This document shows, piece after piece, positions 10,443 through 20,215 of a DNA stretch of 64,000 nucleotides. Made by a program: the position numbers and the translations under genes. The stretch lies in assembly GCA_026182355.1 (NCBI GenBank), contig JAPFBL010000049.1, positions 2,046,001 through 2,110,000 on the forward strand, read 5' to 3'. Source of the stretch: Hermatobates lingyangjiaoensis (lineage: Eukaryota; Arthropoda; Insecta; Hemiptera; Hermatobatidae). Position 1 is the stretch's first letter; each line of letters starts with the position of its first letter. The notes under the pieces are model-generated. The model saw only the letters and a list, made by a program, of their open reading frames with translations, was not told the DNA's origin and ran no database searches.

Positions 10443-10558
10443 AGTCAAAAACCCAACTGAACACTAGATGCAGAAAACATCTGGTGAGGAGTTGAGAAGA
10501 TGTTCTCAACTCCTCACCAGATGTTTTCTGCATCTAGTGTTCAGTTGGGTTTTTGACT

Positions 10559-10590
10559 CTGACGAAGACCGCTTGTTACGGTTGAAAGAT
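10559..10590 (+). ncRNA. Hammerhead ribozyme (family A, complete)
   Basis: Core CTGACGA 10559-10565, stem II ACCG 10568-10571 with CGGT 10579-10582, GAAA 10584-10587, stem III AG/CU, cleavage expected after U10593. Stem I is GACT 10555-10558 with AGTC 10594-10597. This is the mirror copy of the 10411-10442 ribozyme. Minimal type I hammerheads of this shape are known in PLEs. Confidence 0.85.
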
Positions 10591-10632
10591 CTTAGTCTTG
10601 CTTTCCCATTTTCTTATTGTGGTTTGATCATT

Positions 10633-10658
10633 GTATATATATATATATATATATATAC
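10633..10658. repeat. (TA)n shared tail-to-tail
   Basis: TA run lying between the 3' end of the plus-strand unit on its left and the 3' end of the minus-strand unit on its right. Confidence 0.9.
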
Positions 10659-10807
10659 AAAACACTTTTTCTTTTTCTCGGAGTTTGGTCAGAGTAAATA
10701 TATGGAATCACCTTTTTGCCAACGTTTCGTCTTTATCAAAAGGTTGGCAAAAAGGTGATTCCATATATTTACCCTGACCAAACTCCAAGAAAAAGAAAAA
10801 GTGTTTT
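10659..10807. mobile_element. Head-to-head PLE-terminal dimer (family D-like)
   Basis: The arms 10659-10722 and 10744-10807 are near-perfect reverse complements. The minus arm carries TTGATAAAGACGAAACGTTGG at the inner end, a collapsed hammerhead core with no stem II. The plus arm starts after that motif. The right arm leads to (TA)n at 10848. Confidence 0.75.
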
Positions 10808-10847
10808 GTGAATATTTTGTGGTCAAGAAAACAGTACCGTGTTTTAT

Positions 10848-10867
10848 ATATATATATATATATATAT
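10848..10867. repeat. (TA)n microsatellite
   Basis: TA run between the dimer and the plus-strand PLE reverse transcriptase relic. Confidence 0.9.
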
Positions 10868-10872
10868 TGTTG

Positions 10873-11447
10873 AGATACTTTTGTATGTATAATTTGTTTC
10901 TAATTATTGAAAACAGAGAATTAGATAATGTTTTGAGTGTATTTAATTCATAGCATAATCGATTTAAATATACATGTGAGATAGAAAAAGATGGGATTCT
11001 TCCATTCCTCGATGTAAAATTTATGAGAGGAGAAAATAGTAATACTTTAACCGATTGGTACACAAAAGATACCAGTGCTAAAAGAATTATTATTCTTCCC
11101 GTCCTATGAACCAGAAATTAAATTGCGTTAAGAATATGGTGAAAAACGTAATAGAAGTAAGTTCATCATGTTACCTATATTAAAGTAAGAATAGAGTAAA
11201 AGAGTTAGTATAGAAAAATAACTATCCAGGAAATTTGATTGAACGTTTTTGGTCAAAATATTTAAGGCAGCTCCAAGAGTCAGAAAATGGTACAAATACT
11301 GACTTAGAAGTTCAAGATAAAAAGTTTTTTAAATTTTTATATATTGAAGGATCATCACAAACAATTAAAAAAGTCTTCAATAGACACTTACCTCAAGTTA
11401 ATTTAGCGTTTTATAGCAAAAGAAAAGTGAAATGTTTGTTTCTTTGA
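10873..11447 (+). pseudogene. PLE reverse transcriptase C-terminal part, second lineage
   Basis: Plus-strand frames read ENRELDNVLSVFNS, stop, RFKYTCEIEKDGILPFLDV, TDWYTKDTSAKRI, then YYSSRPMNQKLNCVKNMV in a shifted frame, and finally ERFWSKYLRQLQES, FFKFLYIEGSSQTIKKVF, VNLAFYSKRKVKCLF at 11235-11447. This is the PLE order palm end (E-DG-LPFLD), W-KPT-like strand, YYSSHP-like motif, then thumb with a YI-GLS-IKR-like motif and V--AF-. Frameshifts and stops break it. The catalytic box is missing because it is truncated next to the TA array. The YYSS..P style separates it from the SCHPPH copy at 6.7 kb. Confidence 0.75.
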
Positions 11448-12214
11448 TCCTTGTGGTTTTCCTTGCACACACACACAAACACACACACTTGCACACCTAG
11501 ATAAATATTTATATAAATAGGTGCGTGTCTGTTGCGTGTGATCATATATAAGCTATTGTTCAATAAGATTGTAATATGCTGAGCTATTCAATGAAAGGGC
11601 AATATCAAATATTAAATACTGAATTAATAGGCGAAAAGTGCATGTAGAAGTTAGAGGTGATGTATGGCTCTTGCATGTAGCAGGTTAGCTGCTCACCAGT
11701 TAACTTAATAAGCATGTATTTTAGTGTTAGCAGCCAAACGAAACTACTTCCACAGGAGTTTTCTTCTTTATTGCTATCATTATATAATTAGCTACAAAGG
11801 TAATCATATGAGAGTAGTTTAACTCAGTAATTTAGAAACTATAACTTTGAAATTATGAAAAAGCCAGATACTTTTGTGATGAAATTAACTTGACAAATAT
11901 TTTAAGTGAAATTCCGTTCCTAATAAAACTAGAGGCAATTAACTACAGTTACTCTAAACTGCATTATCTATTAGAATTGTGCATTAAATCATTTATCAAA
12001 AATATTAATTTTTACTTACACAATTAATCGTAGGTTCAAATTAATTTTTATAGAAAATTAGATAAATAAAAATTTCAGTTGTGTTTAATGTAAATGTTTT
12101 TAATTCAAAAAAACACCTATTCAAAGGCACACTATATAGAATATGACAGTCGTACTAATAAACTGTTAATGAGTTTAATGAAGGAGTTCAAATATTTTAT
12201 ATGATATATGCATA
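11448..12214. other. Unassigned, with (CA)n at 11466-11488
   Basis: After a short CACACA run nothing further is recognised up to the next TA array. Confidence 0.5.
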
Positions 12215-12234
12215 TATATGTATATATATATATA
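12215..12234. repeat. (TA)n microsatellite
   Basis: Interrupted TA run at the 3' end of the minus-strand arm of the next dimer. Confidence 0.85.
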
Positions 12235-12304
12235 AATTTCACATAAACACGTGAAATAACAATCAATGATGAAACCAAAATAAGAAATGGGAAAACAAGA
12301 CTAA

Positions 12305-12335
12305 GATCTTTCAACCGTAACAAGCGGTCTTCGTG
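12305..12335 (-). ncRNA. Damaged family A hammerhead
   Basis: Stem II (ACCG/CGGT) and GAAAGATCTT are intact on the minus strand, but the CTGACGA side reads TTATCACGA, so the core is broken. Confidence 0.6.
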
Positions 12336-12354
12336 ATAAGTTGGGGGTTTGACT

Positions 12355-12386
12355 CTGACGAAGACCGCTTGTTACGGTTGAAAAAA
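12355..12386 (+). ncRNA. Family A hammerhead, altered stem III
   Basis: CTGACGA, ACCG/CGGT stem II and GAAA are intact, and stem I GACT 12351-12354 pairs with AGTC 12390-12393. Stem III reads AAACTT rather than AGATCTT, so it loses its G-C pair. Confidence 0.7.
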
Positions 12387-12434
12387 CTTAGTCTTGTTTT
12401 CCCATTTCTTATTTTGGTTTGATCATTGATAAAC

Positions 12435-12451
12435 ATATATATATATATATA
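12435..12451. repeat. (TA)n microsatellite
   Basis: TA run separating the dimer from the long foldback. Confidence 0.9.
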
Positions 12452-12453
12452 TT

Positions 12454-13095
12454 ATTAAAGTAGACGGCAGCTTCTGCATTCACAATTTTTTAATGGTGTT
12501 TTCTAGTTTTCTAACTAGTTTTCTTTGGAAGGGCGAGATTTCATAAAGGAGCTGTCCCAGAGACATCGAAGAAATAATTCTGTAGGTTACTAAATAATAT
12601 ATTTTACTCACAAGCATTCAATTTCACTGAAATCATCATCAGGTGTATGGCACAAACTAATTAAGAGTCAACTAACACAATAAGAATTTTGAAAATATTA
12701 AATAAACTTTAAAATCCTTAAAATTAAGAGCATAAATGAAAATAGACAACCATTTTGAAAAAACAAGTCCACTGTGACAAGTGGAAAGTTACAACTTGTT
12801 ATACACATTGCCTGGGGGGTCCTGTCAGTGTAGACTTTTATGAACATCCAGGCCAACAGTACAGGCATAATACCAAGTTATAAGAACTTTGATAGTTCTT
12901 ATAAACTTAATAGGCCTAAAGTATAGTATATATAGAGTAAAATATATTATTTAGTAACCTACAGAATTATTTCTTCGATGTCTCTGGGACAGCTCCTTTA
13001 TGAAATCTCGCCCTTCCAAAGGAAACTAGTTAGAAAACTAGAAAACACCAGCAAACAACTTGTGAATGCGGAAGCTGCCGTCTGCTTTAATAAAA
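12454..13095. mobile_element. Foldback with 160-bp arms
   Basis: The arms 12454-12613 and 12935-13095 are about 95% reverse complements (GTAGACGGCAGCTTCTGC versus GCGGAAGCTGCCGTCTGC). The 320-bp spacer holds, beside the left arm, a minus-strand CTGATGATGATTTCAGTGAAA motif (12617-12652) that looks like a decayed hammerhead. It is probably two inverted PLE 3' pieces of another family, one truncated. Confidence 0.75.
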
Positions 13096-13098
13096 TAT

Positions 13099-13130
13099 GT
13101 CTTTCAACCGTAACAAGCGGTCTTCGTCAG
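13099..13130 (-). ncRNA. Family A hammerhead, 3' truncated
   Basis: CTGACGA, ACCG/CGGT and GAAAGAC are present on the minus strand. The downstream half of stem I is missing because the copy ends at 13099. Confidence 0.6.
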
Positions 13131-13167
13131 AGTCAAAAACCCAACTGACTGAGTTGGGGTTTTGACT

Positions 13168-13200
13168 CTGACTAAGACCGCTTGCTACGGTTGAAAGATC
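13168..13200 (+). ncRNA. Family A hammerhead with G8 changed
   Basis: The core reads CTGACTA, so the catalytic G8 (sixth base of CUGANGA) is T. Stems I (GACT 13164-13167 with AGTC 13203-13206) and III are intact. Stem II is ACCG/CGGT with a changed loop base. Loss of G8 should abolish cleavage. Confidence 0.65.
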
Positions 13201-13278
13201 TTAGTCTTGTTTTCCCATTTCATATTGTGGTTTGATCATTGATTGTTATTTCACGTGTTTATGTGAAATCTATTATAT

Positions 13279-13448
13279 TGTCACGTTAAGGTATTTATAA
13301 TTTTGACAGAAACAACTTAAAACAATGAAAAAAGTTTTATCAGTTCAATACATTCACAATTAAAACAGAAACTGAAAACTAAACTAAGAAAACACCTGTT
13401 CGCTGTCATCACAACTCTACCTGTTCTTTAAACATATGCCATGTTACA
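13279..13448 (-). repeat. Possible LTR remnant
   Basis: The segment is bounded by TGTCACG and its approximate mirror TGTTACA, as in the TG...CA ends of an LTR. It lies downstream (minus strand) of an integrase-like tail. Without a second copy in the window this is a weak call. Confidence 0.3.
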
Positions 13449-13633
13449 GTCTAGTATTCAAGTTCACTAAATTCACTAAAACACACAATAGTCACTTCGC
13501 GTCATTGCTCCTTCCTTTAAAGCACTGCTTTAAGTACACTTTAAAGCACAGCCTCGCTGTGCTGTTCTCCTCCTCGTTCGCGTCATTAGTCCAGGAGGTA
13601 CCGATAGGGAGGTACTGTATCTACTTACCTGCT

Positions 13634-13750
13634 CTATTTCGGACTGGAGGTGTCATGAGAGTTTTCTGCTGGCTGCTCTTGTTCCTCAGGGTCGTAATAT
13701 GGCTTCATACAAAGAACATGCACGATGCTTTTTTTCTTTTGTCTTCTTGA
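13634..13750 (-). pseudogene. Ty3/gypsy-like integrase C-terminal tail
   Basis: The minus-strand frame reads KKSIVHVLCMKPYYDPEEQEQ, then PAENSHDTSSPK and a stop at 13634-13636. VHV-x-R-MKPYxDP is the usual chromodomain-proximal end of Ty3/gypsy integrases. Here the Arg is Cys. Everything upstream in the element is unrecognisable, so this is a short relic. Confidence 0.5.
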
Positions 13751-14550
13751 TGTGGAGTCTACTGGTAGAAGTCATTAAGATTTCTTTTCATACTCTGTTG
13801 GTAACACTGCATGAATTCAGTACAGCAGTAAATCTCATTGAGGAAATATCTGTGCTTTCAGGATTCCAAATATTTTAAACAGCAATATATGTAAAAAAAA
13901 ATTTAAATAATCTATCAATGTAAGATTAAAATGTTTTGATTGAGTTATAAACAAAAAAAAACGAAGATAATACTTGATGATATGTAGATATAGTAGGTGC
14001 TATAAGTTCTTGGACAGACCATTACTGAGTACAGCAGGATGAGGAGGAGAGAAGTAATAATTCTAGCAGACCTAGTACGTATTATTCTTAAGCTGTAATC
14101 TTGACAAGGCGTAAAAATCTTGTATATTTTAATTTTGGTAGTTCAGGTGAATGTTTAATTGATGGACATTTCAGAAATAAAACATCTGTTACAAGAAGAT
14201 ACGTCAACCTGGACTGATGCCCTATGGCATTTTTTTGCCTCTTTTCTACCTACTTTTCTATTTTTTTGACTCTTCAATTCTACCTGTTTTTAATTGTGCT
14301 AATACAAAGTAAAATTACAAAAAGGGAAAGAATTGTTATAAATGAGAATATAACAATTATTTTTTTATTAATTGTGCTTAAACTATTAATTTATATGAAG
14401 TTAGGCCATCTCCAAATTGAGTAACATGCTAATATAATCGTTGAATGAAAACCTATTTTTTATGTCATTTATTTTTAATAAGTTAATTTTAAAGTTTTCA
14501 AATACAGGTTTTTTATTTTAATTACTACCTTAGACTAGGAATACTGCACT
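13751..14550. other. Unassigned AT-rich stretch
   Basis: Nothing recognised. The frame at 14224-14424 is a string of hydrophobic residues with no family resemblance. Confidence 0.5.
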
Positions 14551-14850
14551 AAAGAGGTGTCGCCAAACTATATTGGTTGTTATTGATGCTTGTAGTAAGT
14601 GGGTTTATAAATCTGATGCTGTGAGTCCGTGAGGATTTATCTCATTTAAGGTACATGGCAAAGGCCCAAGTCAGTGGCATAGCCTTTTCTAAGCCCTTCC
14701 ACAATGAATTAGCACTCAGCACCCTTGTGGCCTGAACAAAGGGTCAAAATACCTGGGCTAAGTGGGGCTGCCAACAAGCCCTTGTTTCTAGGTCACACCA
14801 CCAAAGGAACTGTCATCAATCCTAACGTCTTCCTCATTAACCCCGGACTG
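14551..14850. other. GC-richer island of unknown nature
   Basis: Base composition rises here (GGTACATGGCAAAGGCCC, CCTGGGCTAAGTGGGGCTGC). No open frame of note and no terminal repeats. It may be an old repeat or a conserved non-coding element. Confidence 0.4.
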
Positions 14851-15783
14851 CTTGTTTAATTTGTTAATTTAGTTTTATTTTATAATTTCATATATTATAA
14901 TACATTATCAATTATTCAATCGACACAGAAGTTTATACTTTATCAAGCATTATATAGTAGTAAAAATTTTTATCCATTGTCATATCCCAAAAAAAAAAAC
15001 TAAGCTGTAATTGCCTTCATTAGTACCTGTTTTATGAAGTGATAACTTGAACTCACATCCCAATCTAAATGGTGATTTCGATGTAATTAAAACTTTGTTT
15101 AACATCGTTACAGGGAATAATAAGTCAATTGATAGCATGTATATGATTATATGTTCATAATGCATCAGTTATAGAGGCATTCTGAATTAAAATTTCGCTT
15201 TATTTCTTAAAATTTACCAATCAACTGACTCAATTTAGTGAGATTACAATATTTTTCAGCAATGACCATGCATTAGTGATCATCTATGAAATATATTTGT
15301 TCTTTAACATTCACGAGTTTAGGTGTAGAATTTATAAACTAGAATTATTATAATCTTAAGTATGGAGTATTCTGCAATTTTATTTTTTTTTTGTTCTTTT
15401 CAATAAATTAACAGTTTTAATTTTCAATTTGACCGCTCTAATTCGTTTCTTCATTGTATACACTGTTTTTCATTTTTTGTCCTGATTGGATATATACATG
15501 AAATTATGTTATAAAGAATATTTTTATTATTAGAAATACAAATAACATTATGTTGAGAAGCAAACGAAATTAAATTTACTCGTTAGTTTATTTATTTTTC
15601 AATCGTATTCCTGATAAAGAAAAATATATTGAATTTGACATAATTTCATCACAAGTAATAAAACAGTTTTGTTTGACAATGCACAGTCTTACATCTATGC
15701 ATTTGTAAAGTTCTTCACAAATAGAAACTATGATGCCATACCAATGTCCTACTTTTATGAAAATAGATTCTAAACAAGTACAG
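14851..15783. other. Unassigned AT-rich stretch
   Basis: Nothing recognised. Confidence 0.5.
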
Positions 15784-15835
15784 CATAATTAAGAGCTGTT
15801 ATTTGCAGAACACGCAAATAACACCCTTAATTATG
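15784..15835. repeat. Short inverted repeat
   Basis: CATAATTAAGAGCTGTTATTTGC and GCAAATAACACCCTTAATTATG form a stem of about 22 bp with a loop of about 7 bases and one bulged region. It could be a small foldback or MITE-like relic. Confidence 0.7.
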
Positions 15836-16506
15836 TTAAAATTATGCTTCTTTATTGCATAGGTTTAGGGAGGACCTAAGACATTCCTTAGAATGTAAAA
15901 CTTATATTGTCTTGCTTGAAGGTAAGTTCTTCGAATGCGAACATATTTTTTTCTCAATGTAACATTCATAGAAAACTACTTGGCGTTACCATGTACCATG
16001 GTGCCGGAGGCTCATGAAGCCTTTCGATGATGAATTAGATCTTTTTTTTTGGAGAATATGTCTTCTGTATTCTAATGTTTACATTTCTCAACGAACTGTT
16101 TCATCATTAAGCTGAATGCGTGAATCAAATTTATTCTGATTTGGCTTCTAACATAAATTAACTGCTAAAAAAGTATGACCTCAATTTTGTATTAAATTAT
16201 ATCTTTCACTCTTTTCCTTAATTTATGATTCCGTTTATACAAAATTCTTTCAGCTGCTTAACTGCATAAGTTTCAAAGTTAATCATTTATCTTTTTTTTT
16301 TTTTCATTTAAATTTCTTGTGGAAGCTGTCTCATTTTGATTATTTATATGCCGTGACTATCTGAATAAACAAATTTTTCTATGTACTCATGGTTTTAGTA
16401 TTTAGTTAATTGCAATACCTGGAGTTTATCTGTGTTGCTAAGCATTCAATATTTTTTTTATGTATTCCATTCAGAACAAATGTTTTCCTAACAGATCTTT
16501 TACAAT
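15836..16506. other. Unassigned AT-rich stretch
   Basis: Only a small hairpin (GGCTCATGAAGCC near 16008) is seen. Confidence 0.5.
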
Positions 16507-16540
16507 AAGGTGGTAATCATAATTACCACCTTACCACCGT
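16507..16540. repeat. Short hairpin
   Basis: TAAGGTGGTAAT and ATTACCACCTTA flank CATA, a perfect 12-bp stem. Confidence 0.8.
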
Positions 16541-16639
16541 TTCGATTGAAGCAGGTTAGTTATATAATGTTAAATATATTAATTTTTATAATACCGCAGA
16601 GGTTATCGTAAGTCACATTAAGGCATAAATAAACACCCT

Positions 16640-16765
16640 TACATTTCCTGATGATGAAGTTGTTTGACCGATTTTTGGGGGATTTTCATCTTTAAAAAGA
16701 ACAATCCTACTTTAAGATGAGGACCGAATCCTGTCGAAAATCGGTATATGGGACCTGAAACCAAT
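16640..16765 (+). repeat. Inverted repeat with hammerhead-like relic
   Basis: ACCGATTTTT (16667-16676) is mirrored by AAAATCGGT (16737-16745). Within it GATGAGGACCGAATCCTGTCGAAAATC has an AGGA/TCCT stem and GAAA, like a hammerhead whose first core bases are lost (AAGATGA for CUGAUGA). Confidence 0.4.
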
Positions 16766-17291
16766 ATATGAGATCAAACGGTTTATACATTTTGTAATAT
16801 ATAATGTATAGTGTGATTTAAAGCAATATATTCCTGTTGCAGCACTCTGATATACATCTTATTTCATCTCAAATAATAGATTATATGTACACTCTGTATA
16901 CATTATGTAAACTATGTGTAGACTATGTGTAAATTTGTAAGCACTTGTAAGTTTTAGTTAAAATGCTCATATCAAAATAAAAACATGCATATTTTCAGGT
17001 CGTTCAACACTTTTATTTCTTCCCACGCAGTTGAATGTGATATGAATTATAAATTTTGGACGTATAGACATTTGTAATTAATTTTATAGACCTTAAAAAT
17101 GTGTGGCCAACAGGAACTAAAGCACCTTCCGTTACACAGAGAATATTTGTTTTATAACTATTATAGTAATTATGATTTAAATATTATGATAAACTAAAAA
17201 AAATGTTACTAAATGGTGTTTGAAATTTCGGTTTTAATTACCAGTTTGATTTAAGGGTTGTTATAAGAAAAATGAAAACGTCAGTCATATT
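16766..17291. other. Unassigned AT-rich stretch
   Basis: Nothing recognised. Confidence 0.5.
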
Positions 17292-18565
17292 TTGTAAGTG
17301 TTTACATTATAAGAAAAATAATGGGTTTTAGGAGCAAGTAAATCGAATTAATTTTATTGATATTATTGACATAAAGAGAAAAATGTATAGATTAAATTTT
17401 TGTAAAGAAATTACAGAGTTATCAAAATAAAACAAAAATAACTTAAAATAATGTAAATTATAACGTAACACCTTCTTTCCTCTCATAGAATCTTATTCGT
17501 ATAAATAAGATAAATTTATAACATGAAAGGTTAGCAAATATATTTAAAAACTTAGTCATTTAAATTATTGACATTATTATAACTTGTTTTAGATTGGTAT
17601 AAACAATAAATGTGATAGTCTGTTTCCTGATGGAACGATATTGTGACTTGAGATTAGAAGCACTGTTATATCGTGTGAGAGATTTGTTCGTATATATTTC
17701 CGTTTCCTTACAGGAATCAGATATGATAGACAATATTGCGGTGATCTTAATGGTACTTCGAATTGAGATTTATTTCAAACAAAGGGTAAACATAATTTAA
17801 GATGAGGAAAGTTCAATAGTCGATATCATACAGAGGGAGAGACAGAGGGTACATTAATATCTGTTTACACAAACCGACACCGAAATGAAATTTGGTGTTT
17901 GCAGAGAGTATACTGGAATTCATGAAAAATCTCTTGAACATTTTTAGCAAGGAAAATTACACACATTACGACCTCAGAAATCTTTAAGGTCGTCACAGAG
18001 GTATTTACAATAATCTTTTAAAGGCTTATGATGTGCAACAGCTCTCCATTAGAGGTTGTTTTATTCCTCCTCAGTAATTACTATCATGATAGCTGATACC
18101 CTCATAAGTGCTATTAAAATCGTCTTGGTTAGTTGAATCTAAAATAATGGAGAGGGTTTTAAAAGAAAAAGGCAGTCAGTCAAAATGATAATGGTAGGAG
18201 ACATATGACATGGTAATCATGACCACTAAGGGAAGGAGAAAAGGTCCAGCTCCCGATTTTTTGGAATTATGGAAAAGAAAGCTGAGCACCCAAGATCATA
18301 TTTTTGAAGACTTCTGATCGTTTCTTCATCATGAGGCATAAATTTACCTTATTTATACGAATAAGATTCTATGAGAGGAAAAAAGGTGTTACGTTATAAT
18401 TTACATTATTTTAAGTTATTTTTGTTTTATTTTGATAACTCTGTAATTTCTTTACAAAAATTTAATCTATACATTTTTCTCTTTATTTCAATAATATCAA
18501 TAAAATTAATTCGATTTACTTGCTCCTAAAACCCATCATTTTTCTTATAATGTAAACACTTACAA
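17292..18565. mobile_element. Foldback element with about 228-bp arms
   Basis: The arms 17292-17519 and 18338-18565 are about 97% reverse complements over their full length. The 818-bp interior has no ORF of note. Beside the right arm (18313-18335, minus) lies CATGATGAAGAAACGATC, which resembles a PLE terminal with a lost stem II. The nature is unclear: a foldback transposon or two inverted PLE ends. Confidence 0.8.
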
Positions 18566-18701
18566 GTTTAAATGTTATTAATGTTCTCATGATAGCAATG
18601 GGTCCACTGCTTTTTTTTCAATCGGGAACACTGACTCGACCATAGAAGTCGTTAGAAAATTTCTCTTGGCATAAATATGAGAAAAAAAAAATATTTTCCT
18701 C

Positions 18702-18792
18702 TCATATTTATCCTACCTGACATCTTCTTTTTCTCATTTGTCTTTCGTAGAATATTTTCAACTCTACCATGCAACTCGTAATTCTGGCATTT
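18702..18792 (+). repeat. Direct repeat, copy 1
   Basis: About 90 bp (CATATTTATCCTACCTGACA ... GCAACTCGTAATTCTGGCATT) is repeated at 19005-19095 with few differences. The overlapping minus-strand frame 18652-18951 (99 codons) is not a recognisable protein. Confidence 0.85.
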
Positions 18793-19004
18793 CAAAAATA
18801 TAAATTCTTTGGGGAACATAGCAACCTTCCCATTGCCATCCATGTAAACTCCCACGAATTTAACTTCATTTACTGTTTCTGGGGGACACATATTTAAACA
18901 GATCCCAAATTCTAACTCCATGATCATCTGAATACCACTGGAGAGGCACATATTATTGGTGTTAGAATAACTCCTGGACTTAATCTGAGACGTTATATTT
19001 TTCT

Positions 19005-19095
19005 TTCATATTTATCCTAGCTGACATCTTCTTTTTCTTATTTTTCTTTCGTAGAATATTTTCAACTCTATCATGCAACTCGTAATTCTGGCATT
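19005..19095 (+). repeat. Direct repeat, copy 2
   Basis: Second copy, offset 303 bp, about 95% identical to 18702-18792. After CTGGCATT the flanks diverge at once. Confidence 0.85.
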
Positions 19096-20140
19096 GGCTG
19101 TTCTGAGTGTCCCTTTGTAACGGTTGATATTAATATATGGCGCTCAGTAACCAGTTACTGTGATTTTTCATTCTTCTGCATTCGTCATTTCTCCTGAAGA
19201 CGAAATTATATAATTGTACATGTTTGATACATTCCTATGTTGAAGACTTAATTGTTTAATGATAATATATATGTATCATATGGTAAGCGTAAACATCACA
19301 TCTCTAGATATGTATAAAGGGATAAAAAATGATAAATAATTTGTATAAACAAAGAGAACTAGGTGTTATATTTTCGAAATGTAATAATTCTTTATAATTC
19401 TCTTGAGTTTTTCGTACTCTTGGGAAAAAAAAATTAAATATCATATTGTTCCTCTTTAATACATTTCCAAAATTATGTACTAGTAAGTTAACTAAACTGT
19501 TGTTGTTGAGTTTTGAAAAGCGATTGTATGAAGCAGTGGGGTTGTTTGGTAGGTGTGAAAGTTGAGGCTTAGTATTGGCATACAAGAGGGTTAGATGACT
19601 TCAAAGCAAGGATTAAACAAGGACAAGTGAAGTTGAGAGGCTACTGTCGTATTGCTCAGGTCGTCTAACAATGGGGACTTGCCATACAGGGGACAAGTGG
19701 ATGGGATGCATTACACTATCTAATTGATGCACTTTAGTCCCACTTAATAAACTTGCTTCTCCATTATCCCTTTTTACACAGTCTCAATTATTCACACATG
19801 GTTATTGCCTTTCTTTGTGCTTAATAGACAGTTTGACCTAAATTATAGTTGAAATGCACATAATATAAAAAAGAAAAAAATCGCATCATAAGGAATAATG
19901 CAACGTATTACTATAATTGCTTAACAAAAAGGAGACGGTAACAAACTGCAAAGAAGAGGAAAAATAAATAAAAGTCAAGATAAAAAATGTCTGTAAAATA
20001 AAGGATAAATCATATATCAATAAATCAGAGGTTTACAAAATGACGATGTAAAAATAAAAACAATAATTATATTTAAATGCCTTTGCAGATATTTATAATA
20101 AAAAACCACCAGCATTGATATTGAAATTCAAAAAAATAAT
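19096..20140. other. Unassigned, some old repeat sequence
   Basis: CTCCTGAAGACGAAATTATATAATTG near 19193 resembles the start of a hammerhead, but the GAAA half and stem are missing. The 93-codon minus frame at 19304-19585 has no recognisable domain. Confidence 0.45.
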
Positions 20141-20215
20141 TTTTAACTAACTAATGTCATTTATTAGTTAGTTTATTAGTTAGTTTAACTAACTAATATC
20201 ATTTATAAATGATAT
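20141..20215. repeat. Nested inverted repeats
   Basis: AACTAACTAAT and ATTAGTTAGTT recur in alternating orientation, followed by ATATCATTTATAAATGATAT, a 20-bp palindrome. Confidence 0.8.

Larger units (their letters stand above)
10271..10660. mobile_element. Head-to-head PLE-terminal dimer (family A palindrome)
   Basis: The arms 10363-10500 and 10501-10637 are almost perfect reverse complements. Each contains a hammerhead (10411-10442 minus, 10559-10590 plus) and CCACAAT/ATTGTGG flanks. The left arm goes on through TTTCAC-n-GTGAAA to (TA)n at 10321. The right arm stops at GATCATTG and enters (TA)n at 10633. The centre near 10500 is where two 5'-truncated copies meet. Confidence 0.85.
12235..12434. 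mobile_element. Head-to-head family A dimer
   Basis: The left arm (minus) runs from 12340 to 12235 and the right arm (plus) from 12340 to 12434. Both carry the TTGTTTTCCCATTTCTTATTTTGG-type flank, and the left arm keeps the TTTCAC-n-GTGAAA end. The plus ribozyme core is intact and the minus one is damaged. Confidence 0.8.
13097..13270. mobile_element. Head-to-head family A dimer, left end truncated
   Basis: The minus ribozyme 13099-13130 and plus ribozyme 13168-13200 face each other around AACTGACTGAGTT. The left arm ends abruptly just after GAAAGAC against the foldback, with no TA array. The right arm runs through the usual TTGTTTTCCCATTTCATATTGTGG flank to TTTCAC-n-GTGAAATC. Confidence 0.8.

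Noticed and set aside
10294..10758. Mirrored open frames containing DSDEDRLLRLKDLSLAFPF on both strands
   Set aside because: Both are translations of the family A ribozyme palindrome; the mirror symmetry explains the identical peptide.
12132..12323. 63-codon minus frame with RLKDLSLVFPF
   Set aside because: Translation of a family A ribozyme arm, not a protein.
19193..19220. CTGAAGACGAAATTATATAATTG as a hammerhead
   Set aside because: GAAA follows the core at once, with no room for stem II.
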